The notes: generated by a model from the letters alone, not told the origin. 64,000 nt of DNA from an uncultured Lachnospiraceae bacterium (GCA_947626395.1 CANQRU010000005.1:60792-124791), one strand, 5' to 3'; positions 42,768 through 51,946 are shown, counted from the first letter of the stretch. Made by a program: numbers and translations.

Positions 42768-44642
42768 ATGGCTGACATGATTTCCGTAAAAGAAGCCGCG
42801 AAACGCTGGAATGTGACCGAAAGAAGCGTGACCGGATTCTGTCGTGATGGGAAAATTCCCGGCGCCGTAAAGCGCGGGAAGGCATGGATGATTCCTGCCG
42901 ACGCGCAAAGGCCTGCGGACAATCGTGTGAAAACAGGCGCGTACAGACAGCCGCATAGCTGCGGCGGACACGAGAGCCGCCTTCCCCTGCCTGTAGGAGT
43001 CTCCGATTATCGCCTTGCTTCGACAGAGTATTACTATATTGACAAGACACTGCTGATCCGTGATTTTCTGGATGAGCGTCCGATGGTGTCTCTGTTTACC
43101 AGACCCCGCCGTTTCGGGAAGACGCTGAACATGGATATGCTGCGCACATTTTTCGAAAAATCGGATGAGGATACATCGCGCTATTTCAAGGATAAGAAGA
43201 TCTGGGCCTGCGGAGAGAAATATCGTGCTTACCAGGGCAGATATCCGGTTATTTTTCTCTCTTTTAAGGATATGAAGTACAATTCCTGGGAAGAAACGCT
43301 GGAGGATGTCAGAGATACGATCGCTCGGGAGTATAAACGGCACAGAATATTGCTGACAAGCGACAGGATCGATGAGACTGAAAAGCATTTTTTCAATGAA
43401 ATCACTGCGAAAACCGCAACGGTGGTTGAACTTTCGCACGCGCTTCTGTATCTCTCGCAGATGCTTCACGAGCATTATGGAGAGTGCGCGGTCATTATCG
43501 TGGATGAATATGATACGCCGATCCAGCAGGGACATGCAAAAGACTTTTATGAAGAAGTGATTTCATTTATGCGCAACCTTCTCTCGGGCTGCTTTAAGGA
43601 CAATAAGCACCTGGCTTACGGATTTCTCACAGGGGTGCTTCGCATTGCCAAGGAAAGTATTTTCAGCGGATTAAATAACCTGACGATTAATTCGGTGCTT
43701 GATAACAAATACAGCGAGTACTTTGGTTTTACCGCGGAGGAGGTCAGGGAGACGGCGCGGTATTACGGAGTTTCCGATAAGTTTTCCGAGATCTGCGAAT
43801 GGTATGACGGCTATCGGTTCGGCAATACGGAGATCTTCAATCCGTGGTCTGTGATCAATTATTTCAGCAATCACTGCGAGCCGAGAACATACTGGCTTTC
43901 CACCGGCAGCAACGATATTATCGGAGAGGTGATCGACGAGGCCGATGATGAGATCTATCAGAAGCTGACGTCCCTTGTCAACGGCGGTTCATTTGCAACG
44001 TATATCGATACGGGCGTTATTTATCCGCAGATCAGAAGCAATCCTTCTTCGATCTACAGTTTTCTGCTTGTCGCAGGCTACTTAAAGGTACTCCGCTCGT
44101 CTGTCTCTGTCGGCGGGGACTTCGTGTGCGAAGTGACTGTGCCAAACAAGGAGATTTTGTTAGTGTACCGAAAGGAGATCCTGCGGCGGCTTGAACACAT
44201 CATTCCTCAGTCTACTGCGATTGCCGTTCAGGAGGCGATCTTTGCCGGCAACGGTGGCCGGCTTGGATCGCTCATTCAGACAATGCTGGTTCAGTCGGTC
44301 AGCTGCCTCGATACGGCAAAAGAAAGCTTCTATCATGGATTTATGCTGGGTGTCTGCGCCTTGCTGGGCGGCAGCTATGTAACGAGCAACCGCGAAGCCG
44401 GCGACGGCCGGTATGATATTCAGCTATGTCCGGCGGATCTGCGTTTACCGGGTATCCTGATCGAGCTGAAGGCAGGCCGGAACTGTTCGGAGGGCAGGCT
44501 GAAGGGACTTGCCGAAACGGCGCTGACGCAGATCAATGAGAAGAACTATGATGCGGAGATGAAAGCGAAGGGCGTCAGGACGATTTACCGATACGGGATC
44601 GCGTTTTGCGGAAAAAGGGTGGAAGTTGCAGCTGATAACTGA
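42768..44642 (+). CDS. HTH - AAA ATPase - PD-(D/E)XK nuclease-like protein
   Basis: 624 residues from ATG 42768, behind GGGAGG. Residues 1-45 are an excisionase-type helix-turn-helix (ISVKEAAKRWNVTERSVTGFCRDGKIPGAVKRGKAWMIP). Next an AAA-like ATPase: YYYIDKTLLIRDFL, Walker A FTRPRRFGKTLNMDML, Walker B VIIVDEYDTPIQQ. The C-terminal region has RYDIQLCPADLRLPGILIELKAG, the D...ExK core of the PD-(D/E)XK domain usually found after this ATPase. Such proteins are common in gut bacteria and of unproven role, perhaps defence or DNA handling. The added HTH domain is less usual. Confidence 0.82.
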   Translation: MADMISVKEAAKRWNVTERSVTGFCRDGKIPGAVKRGKAWMIPADAQRPADNRVKTGAYRQPHSCGGHESRLPLPVGVSDYRLASTEYYYIDKTLLIRDFLDERPMVSLFTRPRRFGKTLNMDMLRTFFEKSDEDTSRYFKDKKIWACGEKYRAYQGRYPVIFLSFKDMKYNSWEETLEDVRDTIAREYKRHRILLTSDRIDETEKHFFNEITAKTATVVELSHALLYLSQMLHEHYGECAVIIVDEYDTPIQQGHAKDFYEEVISFMRNLLSGCFKDNKHLAYGFLTGVLRIAKESIFSGLNNLTINSVLDNKYSEYFGFTAEEVRETARYYGVSDKFSEICEWYDGYRFGNTEIFNPWSVINYFSNHCEPRTYWLSTGSNDIIGEVIDEADDEIYQKLTSLVNGGSFATYIDTGVIYPQIRSNPSSIYSFLLVAGYLKVLRSSVSVGGDFVCEVTVPNKEILLVYRKEILRRLEHIIPQSTAIAVQEAIFAGNGGRLGSLIQTMLVQSVSCLDTAKESFYHGFMLGVCALLGGSYVTSNREAGDGRYDIQLCPADLRLPGILIELKAGRNCSEGRLKGLAETALTQINEKNYDAEMKAKGVRTIYRYGIAFCGKRVEVAADN

Positions 44643-44800
44643 TCGCAGGGGCTTACAGGCCGAAGAGGAATTATTGGCTGAAAGAGAGTACAGAATGCGA
44701 GAGGATTTTACCGGTGACGGAGACTTTTAGGTTACGGAAAAGTATAGAATACGTGAGATTTACAGGACGATCATAGATTTATAGGTTGCAGAGGTTATAG
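44640..44800 (+). repeat. Three decayed tandem copies (54 bp) after the AAA gene
   Basis: Copies run 44640-44693, 44694-44747 and 44748-44800. The first begins at the stop codon. Shared marks are GCAGGGG/GAGAGGATT, TTAC(A/C)(G)G, and TTATTGGCTG / TTTTAGGTTACG / TTTATAGGTTGCAG near the end, then AG(T)A(C/T)AG. No gene is seen in this gap. Confidence 0.65.
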
Positions 44801-44832
44801 ACGGCAGGAACAGAAAGGCATGGTGAAATAGT

Positions 44833-47268
44833 ATGGCTCAGGGACAATATAAATTACCGGCGCATCCGCAGGCTCTGGCGGAGAATGTAATAACCGGGGA
44901 CAAGTATCGGATTACGGTGCTGACGGAGGGACTGATCCGGCTGGAGTACAGTGAGGACGGAATCTTCGAGGACCGTGCGACACAGACGGTCTTAAACCGC
45001 GACTTCCCGGCCGTGTCATATCATGTGGGGGAAGAGGACGGCGAGCTTCTGCTCGTCACCCGGCGTCTGCGTCTTCGCTATGATCGGAAGGTGTTCTCCG
45101 CGAGAGGCCTGCGGATCGAGATGAAGTGCGATTCGCTGGCCGGCGGAGGCGTCTGGCATTATGGGGACGCGGTTGACGACTTGGGCGGAACCGTCCGTAC
45201 GCTCGACGGGGTGGACGGGGCCTGCAGGCTGGGGCATGGGCTGATGTCGGTCCTGGGCTTCTCTGTGCTGGATGATTCCCGCTCCCTGATCCTGACGGAC
45301 GGCGGCTGGGTGGAACCGCGCAGGAAAGGAATCTGCGATTTCTATTTCTGGGGATACGGAGCGGATTATCTGGGATGCCTGAAAGACTTCTACCATCTGT
45401 GCGGAAAGACGCCGATGCTGCCACGGTTCGCGCTGGGGAACTGGTGGAGCCGTTACTACGAGTATACGGAAGAGAGCTATCTGGAACTGATGGAGCGGTT
45501 CGACCGGGAGGGCATTTCATTTTCGGTGGCTGTCATCGATATGGACTGGCACCTGGTGAAGATCGACCCGAAGTACGGAAGCGGCTGGACCGGCTATACC
45601 TGGAACCGGGAGTTCTTCCCGGATCCGGAGCGGTTTATGCGGAAACTGCATGAGCGGGGCATGCGGATCACGTTAAATGTGCATCCGGCGGAGGGCGTCG
45701 GAGCGCATGAGGAAATGTACGCCGCGATGGCAGAAGAACTGGGCAGGGATATTTCCCGAGAAGCGCCGATCGCCTTTGATATCACGGATCCGGCGTTTCT
45801 GGCTGCTTATTTTAAGTATCTGCACCACCCGCAGGAAGAAAAAGGCGTGGACTTCTGGTGGCTCGACTGGCAGCAGGGCGGCGTTACGAAGATGGAAGGA
45901 ATGGATCCGCTGTGGATGCTGAACCATTTCCATTTCCTGGACAGCGCGCGGGACGGGAAACGGCCGATGACATTTTCCCGCTATGCGGGGCCGGGCTCCC
46001 ACCGCTATCCGGTCGGATTCTCGGGGGACACCGTGATCACCTGGGAATCACTGCGGTTCCAGCCATATTTTACCAGCACGGCGTCCAATATCGGTTACGG
46101 CTGGTGGAGCCACGACATCGGCGGGCATATGCGCGGGTATAAGAATGACGAGCTGGAGGCAAGATGGTACCAGTTCGGCGTGTTCTCCCCCATCAACCGT
46201 CTGCACAGCACGAAAAATGAGTTTAACGGAAAGGAACCGTGGCGCTTTAAGGCGGAGGTCCGCGCGGTGATGGATGATTTCCTGCGGCTGCGCCGCCGGC
46301 TCGTTCCCTATCTGTATACGATGAACCACCGCGCGTGGGCGGAGGATACGCCTCTGATCCTGCCGGTCTATTACCGGTATCCGAAGGATTGGGCTGCCTA
46401 CCGGCAGAAGAATGAATATTTCTTCGGCTCGGAGCTGCTTGTGATGCCCATTACGTCGCCGGCAGTACCGGGGCTTAACCGTGCCAGGGAGACAGTTTGG
46501 CTGCCGGAAGGAACCTGGATCGACTTCTTCACCGGCGTGATCTATGAAGGCGGACGCACGATCCGGATGTACCGCGGGATAGAATCCATACCGGTGCTGG
46601 CGAAGGCCGGGGCGATCGTGCCGATGCAGGGGGAGGAAGAGTACGCCGGGGCGCAGGATAGGATGCCGGCGAAAACTGGGAATATAGATCAGAACCCGGA
46701 GGCTCTGGTATGGCGGATCTACGGCGGCGCGGATGGCCGATTCGTTCTTTACGAGGATGACAATGTGAGCTGTGATTATCAGAAGGGAATCTGCGCGGAG
46801 ACAGCGGTGGAGCTGTCCTGGAGTGAGACCCCGGCCATTGCGATCCATCCCGCGAAGGGAGAGTTGTCTCTGATCCCGGCGGAGAGGACTCATGCGATCG
46901 AATTTTACGGATGCCGTGAGAACGAAGTGATCTGTACGGCCGATGGACAGCCCTTGGAGGTACATACTTCTTACGAAGAAGAAAGGCACTGCCTGCGAAT
47001 CGTTCTGCCCGCGGTGCCGGTGACGGCGGAGTTGGTGATAAGATTTGCGCGAAAGCCGGAGCTTGCCGGAAATGATATAAAGAAACTGGTATATGATTTC
47101 CTGGATCAGGCGGAGATGGATTTCGATCAGAAGACGGAGATCTATCGCACTGTCTGCGGCGGGCAATCGGTCCCCGTGATCCTCAGCCAGCTGCAGGTAC
47201 TGGGGCTTTCGGAGGATATGATGGGGTGCCTGACGGAGATTCTGACGGCGTGGCCCGGCTTAGTTTAG
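44833..47268 (+). CDS. Glycoside hydrolase family 31 (alpha-glucosidase/alpha-xylosidase type)
   Basis: 811 residues, no signal peptide, so intracellular. Retaining glycosidase: the predicted nucleophile is Asp345 in FWWLDWQQGG and the acid/base Asp399 in GFSGDTVITWESL. Other family marks are SVAVIDMDWH, GYGWWSHDIGGH and WYQFGVFSPINRLHS. An N-terminal beta-sandwich (about 1-180), barrel, and C-terminal beta domains follow the family order, then a helical tail (about 730-811) that is not usual. Closest sub-groups act on alpha-glucosides or alpha-xylosides from plant or host glycans. No transporter is adjacent. Confidence 0.9.
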   Translation: MAQGQYKLPAHPQALAENVITGDKYRITVLTEGLIRLEYSEDGIFEDRATQTVLNRDFPAVSYHVGEEDGELLLVTRRLRLRYDRKVFSARGLRIEMKCDSLAGGGVWHYGDAVDDLGGTVRTLDGVDGACRLGHGLMSVLGFSVLDDSRSLILTDGGWVEPRRKGICDFYFWGYGADYLGCLKDFYHLCGKTPMLPRFALGNWWSRYYEYTEESYLELMERFDREGISFSVAVIDMDWHLVKIDPKYGSGWTGYTWNREFFPDPERFMRKLHERGMRITLNVHPAEGVGAHEEMYAAMAEELGRDISREAPIAFDITDPAFLAAYFKYLHHPQEEKGVDFWWLDWQQGGVTKMEGMDPLWMLNHFHFLDSARDGKRPMTFSRYAGPGSHRYPVGFSGDTVITWESLRFQPYFTSTASNIGYGWWSHDIGGHMRGYKNDELEARWYQFGVFSPINRLHSTKNEFNGKEPWRFKAEVRAVMDDFLRLRRRLVPYLYTMNHRAWAEDTPLILPVYYRYPKDWAAYRQKNEYFFGSELLVMPITSPAVPGLNRARETVWLPEGTWIDFFTGVIYEGGRTIRMYRGIESIPVLAKAGAIVPMQGEEEYAGAQDRMPAKTGNIDQNPEALVWRIYGGADGRFVLYEDDNVSCDYQKGICAETAVELSWSETPAIAIHPAKGELSLIPAERTHAIEFYGCRENEVICTADGQPLEVHTSYEEERHCLRIVLPAVPVTAELVIRFARKPELAGNDIKKLVYDFLDQAEMDFDQKTEIYRTVCGGQSVPVILSQLQVLGLSEDMMGCLTEILTAWPGLV

Positions 47269-47290
47269 AGAGAGTAAGATTCATTTAATA

Positions 47291-47332
47291 CAAAGAACGC
47301 GTCACTGGCGCGTTTTTTGCATACTGACGTAA
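47291..47332. repeat. Palindromic element, member E (reverse orientation), with shared flank
   Basis: CAAAGAACGCG (47291-47301), loop TCACTGG, CGCGTTTTTTG (47309-47319), then CATACTGACGTAAT, the reverse complement of the flank in members C and D. Its T-run lets it end the GH31 transcript. Confidence 0.8.
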
Positions 47333-47338
47333 TCTGAA

Positions 47339-47384
47339 AGGGCAGGCGGATGGGAAAGATATGCCATCAGCCTGCCCTGTTTTT
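47339..47384. terminator. Second terminator between GH31 and the convergent LRR gene
   Basis: AGGGCAGGC (47339-47347) and GCCTGCCCT (47370-47378), then GTTTTT on the plus strand. Confidence 0.75.
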
Positions 47385-47388
47385 AATC

Positions 47389-47886
47389 TCATGTATTTAG
47401 TACCTTCGTTTGGAACGCCTCCGGGCTGATCTGCACATTCGGCCCGAAATTCAGCTCCTTCAGCTGGTCGCAGCCGCCGAAGACCCAGGCGTAGATCTTC
47501 TTCATGCCCTTGCCGCAGACCACCCGTTTCAGCTGCTTGCAGTCTTTGAACGCGAAGGGCGGCAGGCTTGCCAGCTTGTCCGGCAGGATGATCTCCTCTA
47601 GGCCGCAGCGGGCGAAGGTGTAACCCCACAGGCTGGTAAGCCCGGCCGGGAGATCCAGATGGTGAAGGTTTACGCATCCGTCGAACAGGAATTCGCCCAG
47701 GTCCGTGACTGTCTCGGGGATGCGGACGGAGGTAATCTCTTCGTGTCCGGCGAAAAGCTGGTCGAAGAGGACGGTCACCGGGATCTCGTTATAGGTGTCC
47801 GGGATCGTCACTTCGGCTTCGTCGCCCTGGTAGCCTGAGACGCAATAGGTTCCATTTTCCATCAGTTTATAGGTGAATTCCTGCAT
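47389..47886 (-). CDS. Small leucine-rich-repeat (BspA-like) protein
   Basis: 165 residues, behind GAAGGA. Four to five BspA/LRR_5 repeats: EVTIPDTYNEIPVTVL, SVRIPETVTDLGEFLFDGCVNL, HLDLPAGLTSLWGYTFARCG, EIILPDKLASLPPFAFKDCKQL, RVVCGKGMKKIYAWVFGGCDQL. No signal peptide, so cytoplasmic, which is unusual for BspA-type surface proteins. Probably a protein-binding scaffold; partner unknown. Confidence 0.85.
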   Translation of the reverse strand: MQEFTYKLMENGTYCVSGYQGDEAEVTIPDTYNEIPVTVLFDQLFAGHEEITSVRIPETVTDLGEFLFDGCVNLHHLDLPAGLTSLWGYTFARCGLEEIILPDKLASLPPFAFKDCKQLKRVVCGKGMKKIYAWVFGGCDQLKELNFGPNVQISPEAFQTKVLNT

Positions 47887-48421
47887 AGTTCATTCCTTCT
47901 TTCCTGTTATGGGACTGGTGCTTCCTTAGTATAGCATAAAACGGCGGCGATTGCCAGACTTGTTTTCATTCGTATTTTCGAGTGCAATATTTACTTGAAT
48001 TATCAGGAGCGAATTTCCGAAACAGTGTTTCGGAAAAGTACTGCAAAGGAAACTGCAAGAGTGGATTGAAGAGGAGACCGGAGGCAGAGACAATTGAAAT
48101 GCTGACAATCGGAAAAGCACGAACCACAGAAGTAATTATGAACTGCGCTCCGTGCTTTTTCAATTCTGAAAATCTGCCCCTGAAATCAAAGAAGTCTTCT
48201 TTCTCTGGTAATTATTATACCAGAAAATGCCTGTAATTACAAGCCTTGTATTATCGGAAGCCGAGGGTTATACTTAATGAGCTATACTTAACACGCTGCG
48301 GTTTTGGCGACGCGCGGCGGGTGTTGCTTGTGGCGGCGGGCGTGGCCTGCGCCTGCGTCTGCTGCGCGCCGCGGGAACATTGTTCGATGTCAGGCATACG
48401 GTTCGGCCAGGGAGGAACAGC
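47887..48421. other. 535-base intergenic region with several hairpins, no gene supported
   Basis: AT-rich from 47930 to 48250. Contains TTTCCGAAAC-agt-GTTTCGGAAA (48014-48036), a perfect 10-bp hairpin like the TTTCCGAA repeats before the AAA gene. A second stem has AAAAGCACG (48113-48121) with CGTGCTTTT (48151-48159) and a T-run, like a terminator. A direct repeat TATACTTAA lies at 48269 and 48283. The last 120 bases are GC-rich and lead to the helD ribosome binding site GGAGG. An 84-codon frame here has no support. It may hold a small RNA or a degraded element. Confidence 0.45.
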
Positions 48422-50857
48422 ATGAAGAAGAGCGATTTTCAGCAGGAAGAAAACTATCTGAACAAGGTGGAAGGTGTCATCCGTGGAAAGCTTGCGCGGC
48501 TGCGTGATCTCAGGACTCCACTGAAAGGCCGGGTGCTGCAGGAGCGGAAGGAGATGTGGGAGGAGAACCGGCACCAGATCAGCGATTTTGACGACGTGGT
48601 TCTTCTGAGCGTTCAGGAGGCCGATGTGAGATCGGCGGAAGAGCAGTATGAGCAGAACGAGCTGGAGATCGGGCGGCTTGAGAAAATGGAGAAGTCTCCT
48701 TACTTCGGCCGCCTGGATTATGAAGAGAAGGAAACCGGTGAGAAGGACACCGTCTATATCGGGACTTACGGCCTCGCGGAGGACGAGACCCACGAGATCT
48801 GCGTCGTGGACTGGCGGGCGCCTGTCTCCGCGATGTTTTATCATTTCGGCGTCGGACCGGCGTGGTATCAGGTGCGGGATTACCGGGAGGAGGTCTGTGT
48901 CACGGGGAAACGTCGGTACCGGATCGAGGAGGGGCGGCTTCTGCGTGCATATGATACCGAGTCGTCTGTAGACGACGATATTCTGGATCGAGTGCTTTCC
49001 GAACATTCCGACCATAAGCTGAAGGTCATCGCCGCCAGTATCCAGAAGGAGCAGGATCTGGCGATCCGCAGCGATCCGAAACGCTCCTGCCTGATCTACG
49101 GGCTGGCAGGCAGCGGGAAGACCAGCATCGGTCTGCACCGCGTCGCGTATGTGCTTTACAATTTAAGAGATACCGTAAAGTCGGAGAATGTTCTGGTTCT
49201 GTCCAATAACCACATTTTCAGTTCATACGTTTCGTCGATCCTGCCGGATCTTGGGGAAATGCCGCCGCAGAATATGGTATTCGCGGATATTCTGGAGACG
49301 TTTATGGACGAAGGCGTGGCAGCGGAGGATTATTATAGTCAGCTGAAGTGGCTGGATGGCAGATCAGATCTGACGCGGGAGAGTCTGGATCCGAAGCAGC
49401 CGGAACCGAATTCAGAGTGGGCGAATCCGGTTCCGGAGCGGTCAGCACAGGAGCAGATACATTGGGCTCTGGGGCAAATGAAGCCAGCCTTGGAGAAGGA
49501 GGATCCTGACTCAGCTCGTCTGAAATACCTTCGCCTCAAATATTCCGCGGATATGATCCGGTATTGTACGGACTATTTTGCTTCTTTTGCGTTCCAGGCG
49601 CCTGAGATCCGCTACAGGGGGAAGCTCGTGTTATCGCCGGAATCCGGTGAAAATGACCGGCAGAACCGGCAGGCGGACCGCGCGCTTGATTTTAAGGCCC
49701 GCCGCAGCCGGCTTGAACATCGGATCCGGCAGTCGATCGAGGAATTCTTTGAGACGAATAGGGAAGAGATCTGCAGGAATATTGAGGGAGACCATGAGGA
49801 GTATCTGTCGGCGTGGGAACTCCGTCTGATCTATGAGAGGACGCTGCAGTCGTATCTGGATTCGGCGCAGGAGAAATTCATCCGCTTAAACCGGCTGGAT
49901 CCGGGGAAACAGGCGGCGCTTGTCCTGGCCGCGTATCTGCGCCGGGCGGGGGAAGAAGAGGAAGAGGCGGTGCGGTTTTATGAGTCGCTGAAGCATGGCG
50001 TGCTCTGGTACGAGGACGCGCTTTTCCTGCTTTTTGTCAGGACGCTGATGGGGGAGGCGGCTCCATTTTCCAATATCCTCCATACGGTGATCGACGAATC
50101 CCAGGATTACAGTCTGCTCCAGCTGCATATCATGAAGCGGCTGCTGCCCAGAAGCAGCTTTACGCTGCTTGGCGATATCTGCCAGACCGTCAATACGCTG
50201 ACGACGATCCAGGAGTACGATGCTTATGAAAATGTATTCGGGCCCGGTCTTGTCCGGATCCGTCTTGGCAAATGCTACCGTTCCTCCGGCGACATCAACG
50301 CGCTGGCGTTCGCGCTGATCGGCGCGGCGGAAGGATATTCTTATTTTCAGCGGATGGCTGGTAAGCCGCGGTATATCATAAGCCAGGATCCGCTGTCCTG
50401 CATCGCGCCGATCCTTGAGCGGTTTAAGAAGTATCATTCGGCTGCGGTCATCACAAACAGCGGGGAGGAGGCTGCGGCGGTCTGGGAGAGTCTGCGGGGG
50501 CGCAGTAATCGGGCGGCCGCGGCTTCATCCGGGGCCGGGCAGTCGGATCAGGAGAAAACCAACGCAATTCAAGGGGAACGGCCTGACCGGGACGAAGTGC
50601 AGCTGATAGAGTCCCCGGAGGACGAGTTAAAAGGCAAAGTGGTCATTCTTCCGCTTCTGCTCGCGAAAGGACTGGAATTCGACGCGGTGATCCTGTATCA
50701 CTGTGTTCATTCGAACGAAGGAAATGATTCCATCCGGCGGAAGGTTTATCTGGGATGTACAAGGGCGCTGCATGAATTGTATCTTATAGAGAGCGGGCCG
50801 CTGCCGGAAGCTCTGCGCGGGTGCGAAGAGTACCTTGAGATCGAGGAGTGGGAGTGA
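48422..50857 (+). CDS. helD: HelD-like RNA polymerase recycling helicase (UvrD superfamily 1)
   Basis: 811 residues from ATG 48422, behind GGAGG. ATPase that helps release stalled RNA polymerase. The N-terminal coiled coil (EENYLNKVEGVIRGKLARLRDLRT..., EADVRSAEEQYEQNELEIGRLEKMEKSPYFGRLDY) and VVDWRAPVSAMFY are typical of HelD. Walker A GLAGSGKTSIGLHRVAY near residue 227, DEAD-like VIDESQDYSLLQL, LGDICQTV, and GLEFDAVILY follow. An extra Gly/Ala/Arg-rich linker at about 680-730 precedes the last motif. Ends before a strong hairpin. Confidence 0.88.
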   Translation: MKKSDFQQEENYLNKVEGVIRGKLARLRDLRTPLKGRVLQERKEMWEENRHQISDFDDVVLLSVQEADVRSAEEQYEQNELEIGRLEKMEKSPYFGRLDYEEKETGEKDTVYIGTYGLAEDETHEICVVDWRAPVSAMFYHFGVGPAWYQVRDYREEVCVTGKRRYRIEEGRLLRAYDTESSVDDDILDRVLSEHSDHKLKVIAASIQKEQDLAIRSDPKRSCLIYGLAGSGKTSIGLHRVAYVLYNLRDTVKSENVLVLSNNHIFSSYVSSILPDLGEMPPQNMVFADILETFMDEGVAAEDYYSQLKWLDGRSDLTRESLDPKQPEPNSEWANPVPERSAQEQIHWALGQMKPALEKEDPDSARLKYLRLKYSADMIRYCTDYFASFAFQAPEIRYRGKLVLSPESGENDRQNRQADRALDFKARRSRLEHRIRQSIEEFFETNREEICRNIEGDHEEYLSAWELRLIYERTLQSYLDSAQEKFIRLNRLDPGKQAALVLAAYLRRAGEEEEEAVRFYESLKHGVLWYEDALFLLFVRTLMGEAAPFSNILHTVIDESQDYSLLQLHIMKRLLPRSSFTLLGDICQTVNTLTTIQEYDAYENVFGPGLVRIRLGKCYRSSGDINALAFALIGAAEGYSYFQRMAGKPRYIISQDPLSCIAPILERFKKYHSAAVITNSGEEAAAVWESLRGRSNRAAAASSGAGQSDQEKTNAIQGERPDRDEVQLIESPEDELKGKVVILPLLLAKGLEFDAVILYHCVHSNEGNDSIRRKVYLGCTRALHELYLIESGPLPEALRGCEEYLEIEEWE

Positions 50858-50880
50858 TGGAGCGCCAGATATGACAGCAG

Positions 50881-50927
50881 CGGCCCGCCCGGAAGCGAGA
50901 ACTTCCGGGCGGGCCGTTTGACTTGTT
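50881..50927. terminator. Terminator between helD and ybjQ (convergent)
   Basis: CGGCCCGCCCGGAAG (50881-50895) pairs perfectly with 50902-50916, then TTTGACTTGTTT. Confidence 0.85.
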
Positions 50928-50932
50928 TCATG

Positions 50933-50961
50933 CGAGTAGAGCGCCAGTGACGCTCTGCCCG
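50933..50961. repeat. Palindromic element, member F
   Basis: CGAGTAGAGCG (50933-50943), loop CCAGTGA, CGCTCTGCCCG (50951-50961). The two stem differences can be G-U or mismatch. Sits directly after the helD terminator. Confidence 0.75.
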
Positions 50962-50968
50962 TATTTCC

Positions 50969-51289
50969 TCACGATTTCTCAATAAACCGTATCGCCGTCC
51001 CGTAGGCAACGACCTCGGCGGCGCCCTGCATCATGGAGGAGGAAGCCAGACGGACGCCGATGATCGCGTCCGCGTGGAGTTCCTCGGCCTCGTCCACCAT
51101 GCGCTTGACGGCGATGGCCCGGGCTTCGTTCAGCATCTCGGTGTAGCCGGGGATCTCGCCGCCCACCAGCGTCTTCATACCGGCCATAAAGTCGCGGCCG
51201 AGATTCTTGCACTGCACGACGCAGCCTTTCACAAGGCCAAGCGCCTCATATTCTTTGCCGGGGTAATGTTCAATATTTAAGAGCTTCAT
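50969..51289 (-). CDS. YbjQ/UPF0145 family protein
   Basis: 106 residues. Small beta-rich oligomeric protein: N-terminal LNIEHYPGKEYEALGLVKG, GRDF.AGMKTLVGGEIPGYTEMLNEARAIAVKRMVDEAEELHADAIIGVRLASSSMMQGAAEVVAYGTAI. The family was once called heavy-metal-binding; role unclear. Its start is 20 bases inside the MerR gene, with GAAGGAGGAG there, so translation is coupled to that regulator. Confidence 0.9.
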   Translation of the reverse strand: MKLLNIEHYPGKEYEALGLVKGCVVQCKNLGRDFMAGMKTLVGGEIPGYTEMLNEARAIAVKRMVDEAEELHADAIIGVRLASSSMMQGAAEVVAYGTAIRFIEKS

Positions 51290-51911
51290 TTTCTTCTCCT
51301 CCTTCGATTTCTTTCAGTCTTTCCCTGCAGGCAGCGACGACTCCGATCATGACCAGGATCGGCATGACGGTGATGATCACAAGAACCGGCGCGGGCGCGG
51401 GATCCAGCTGGTTCAGCCGCCAGAAGACGGCCAGAAATATCAGCATGACCGCGACGGTGACCGCCGCCGCGATGACGGGGACGAGCTTCCGTTTCCTTAA
51501 ATCTGTCTGTTCCACATTCATAAACTGCGTACCTCCTTCTTCCAGAATTTCCATCTGATCCAGCCAGCGGGCAGCGTCGAGGCCGTCAAACGCTGTCCGG
51601 TCGTCCTGCATCATCCGGCAGATCAGCCGCGTGTGCTCCAGATTGGCTTCCTCCCGGTTCAGGGCCGCAAGCCGCCTCTCCAGGCAGTCGTTTAAGGAGA
51701 GCGTTCCGCCGGCCATGTCCCGGATGTCCCCGATGGGGACCGACAGCTTCCGCAGGAGCCGGATCTTCCGAAGGAGCGCCACGTCTTCCAGGGAATACTC
51801 CCGGTAGCCGTTGGCGGGATTGCGTCCCGGGGTAAGAAGGCCCTCCTCTTCGTAGAAGCGGATGTTCTTCTTCGCGATGCCCGCCAGTTCCTCCACCTGA
51901 TTGATCTTCAT
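51270..51911 (-). CDS. Membrane-tethered MerR-family regulator
   Basis: 213 residues from the ATG at 51911. N-terminal MerR winged helix (INQVEELAGIAKKNIRFYEEEGLLTPGRNPANGYREYSLEDVALLRKIRLLRKLSVPIGDIRDM), coiled-coil dimer helix to about residue 130, then two transmembrane helices (about 148-170 and 178-200). DNA-binding domain is therefore held at the membrane and may sense membrane state. It controls its own promoter, judging by the operator upstream, and overlaps ybjQ. Confidence 0.85.
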   Translation of the reverse strand: MKINQVEELAGIAKKNIRFYEEEGLLTPGRNPANGYREYSLEDVALLRKIRLLRKLSVPIGDIRDMAGGTLSLNDCLERRLAALNREEANLEHTRLICRMMQDDRTAFDGLDAARWLDQMEILEEGGTQFMNVEQTDLRKRKLVPVIAAAVTVAVMLIFLAVFWRLNQLDPAPAPVLVIITVMPILVMIGVVAACRERLKEIEGGEENEALKY

Positions 51912-51946
51912 TGTCGCGCCGCCTTTCTGTCTCTGATGCTGATTCG

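Noticed and set aside
47982..48236. 84-codon frame in the helD upstream gap
   Set aside because: No ribosome binding site and it passes through two hairpins. I kept the region as unexplained instead.
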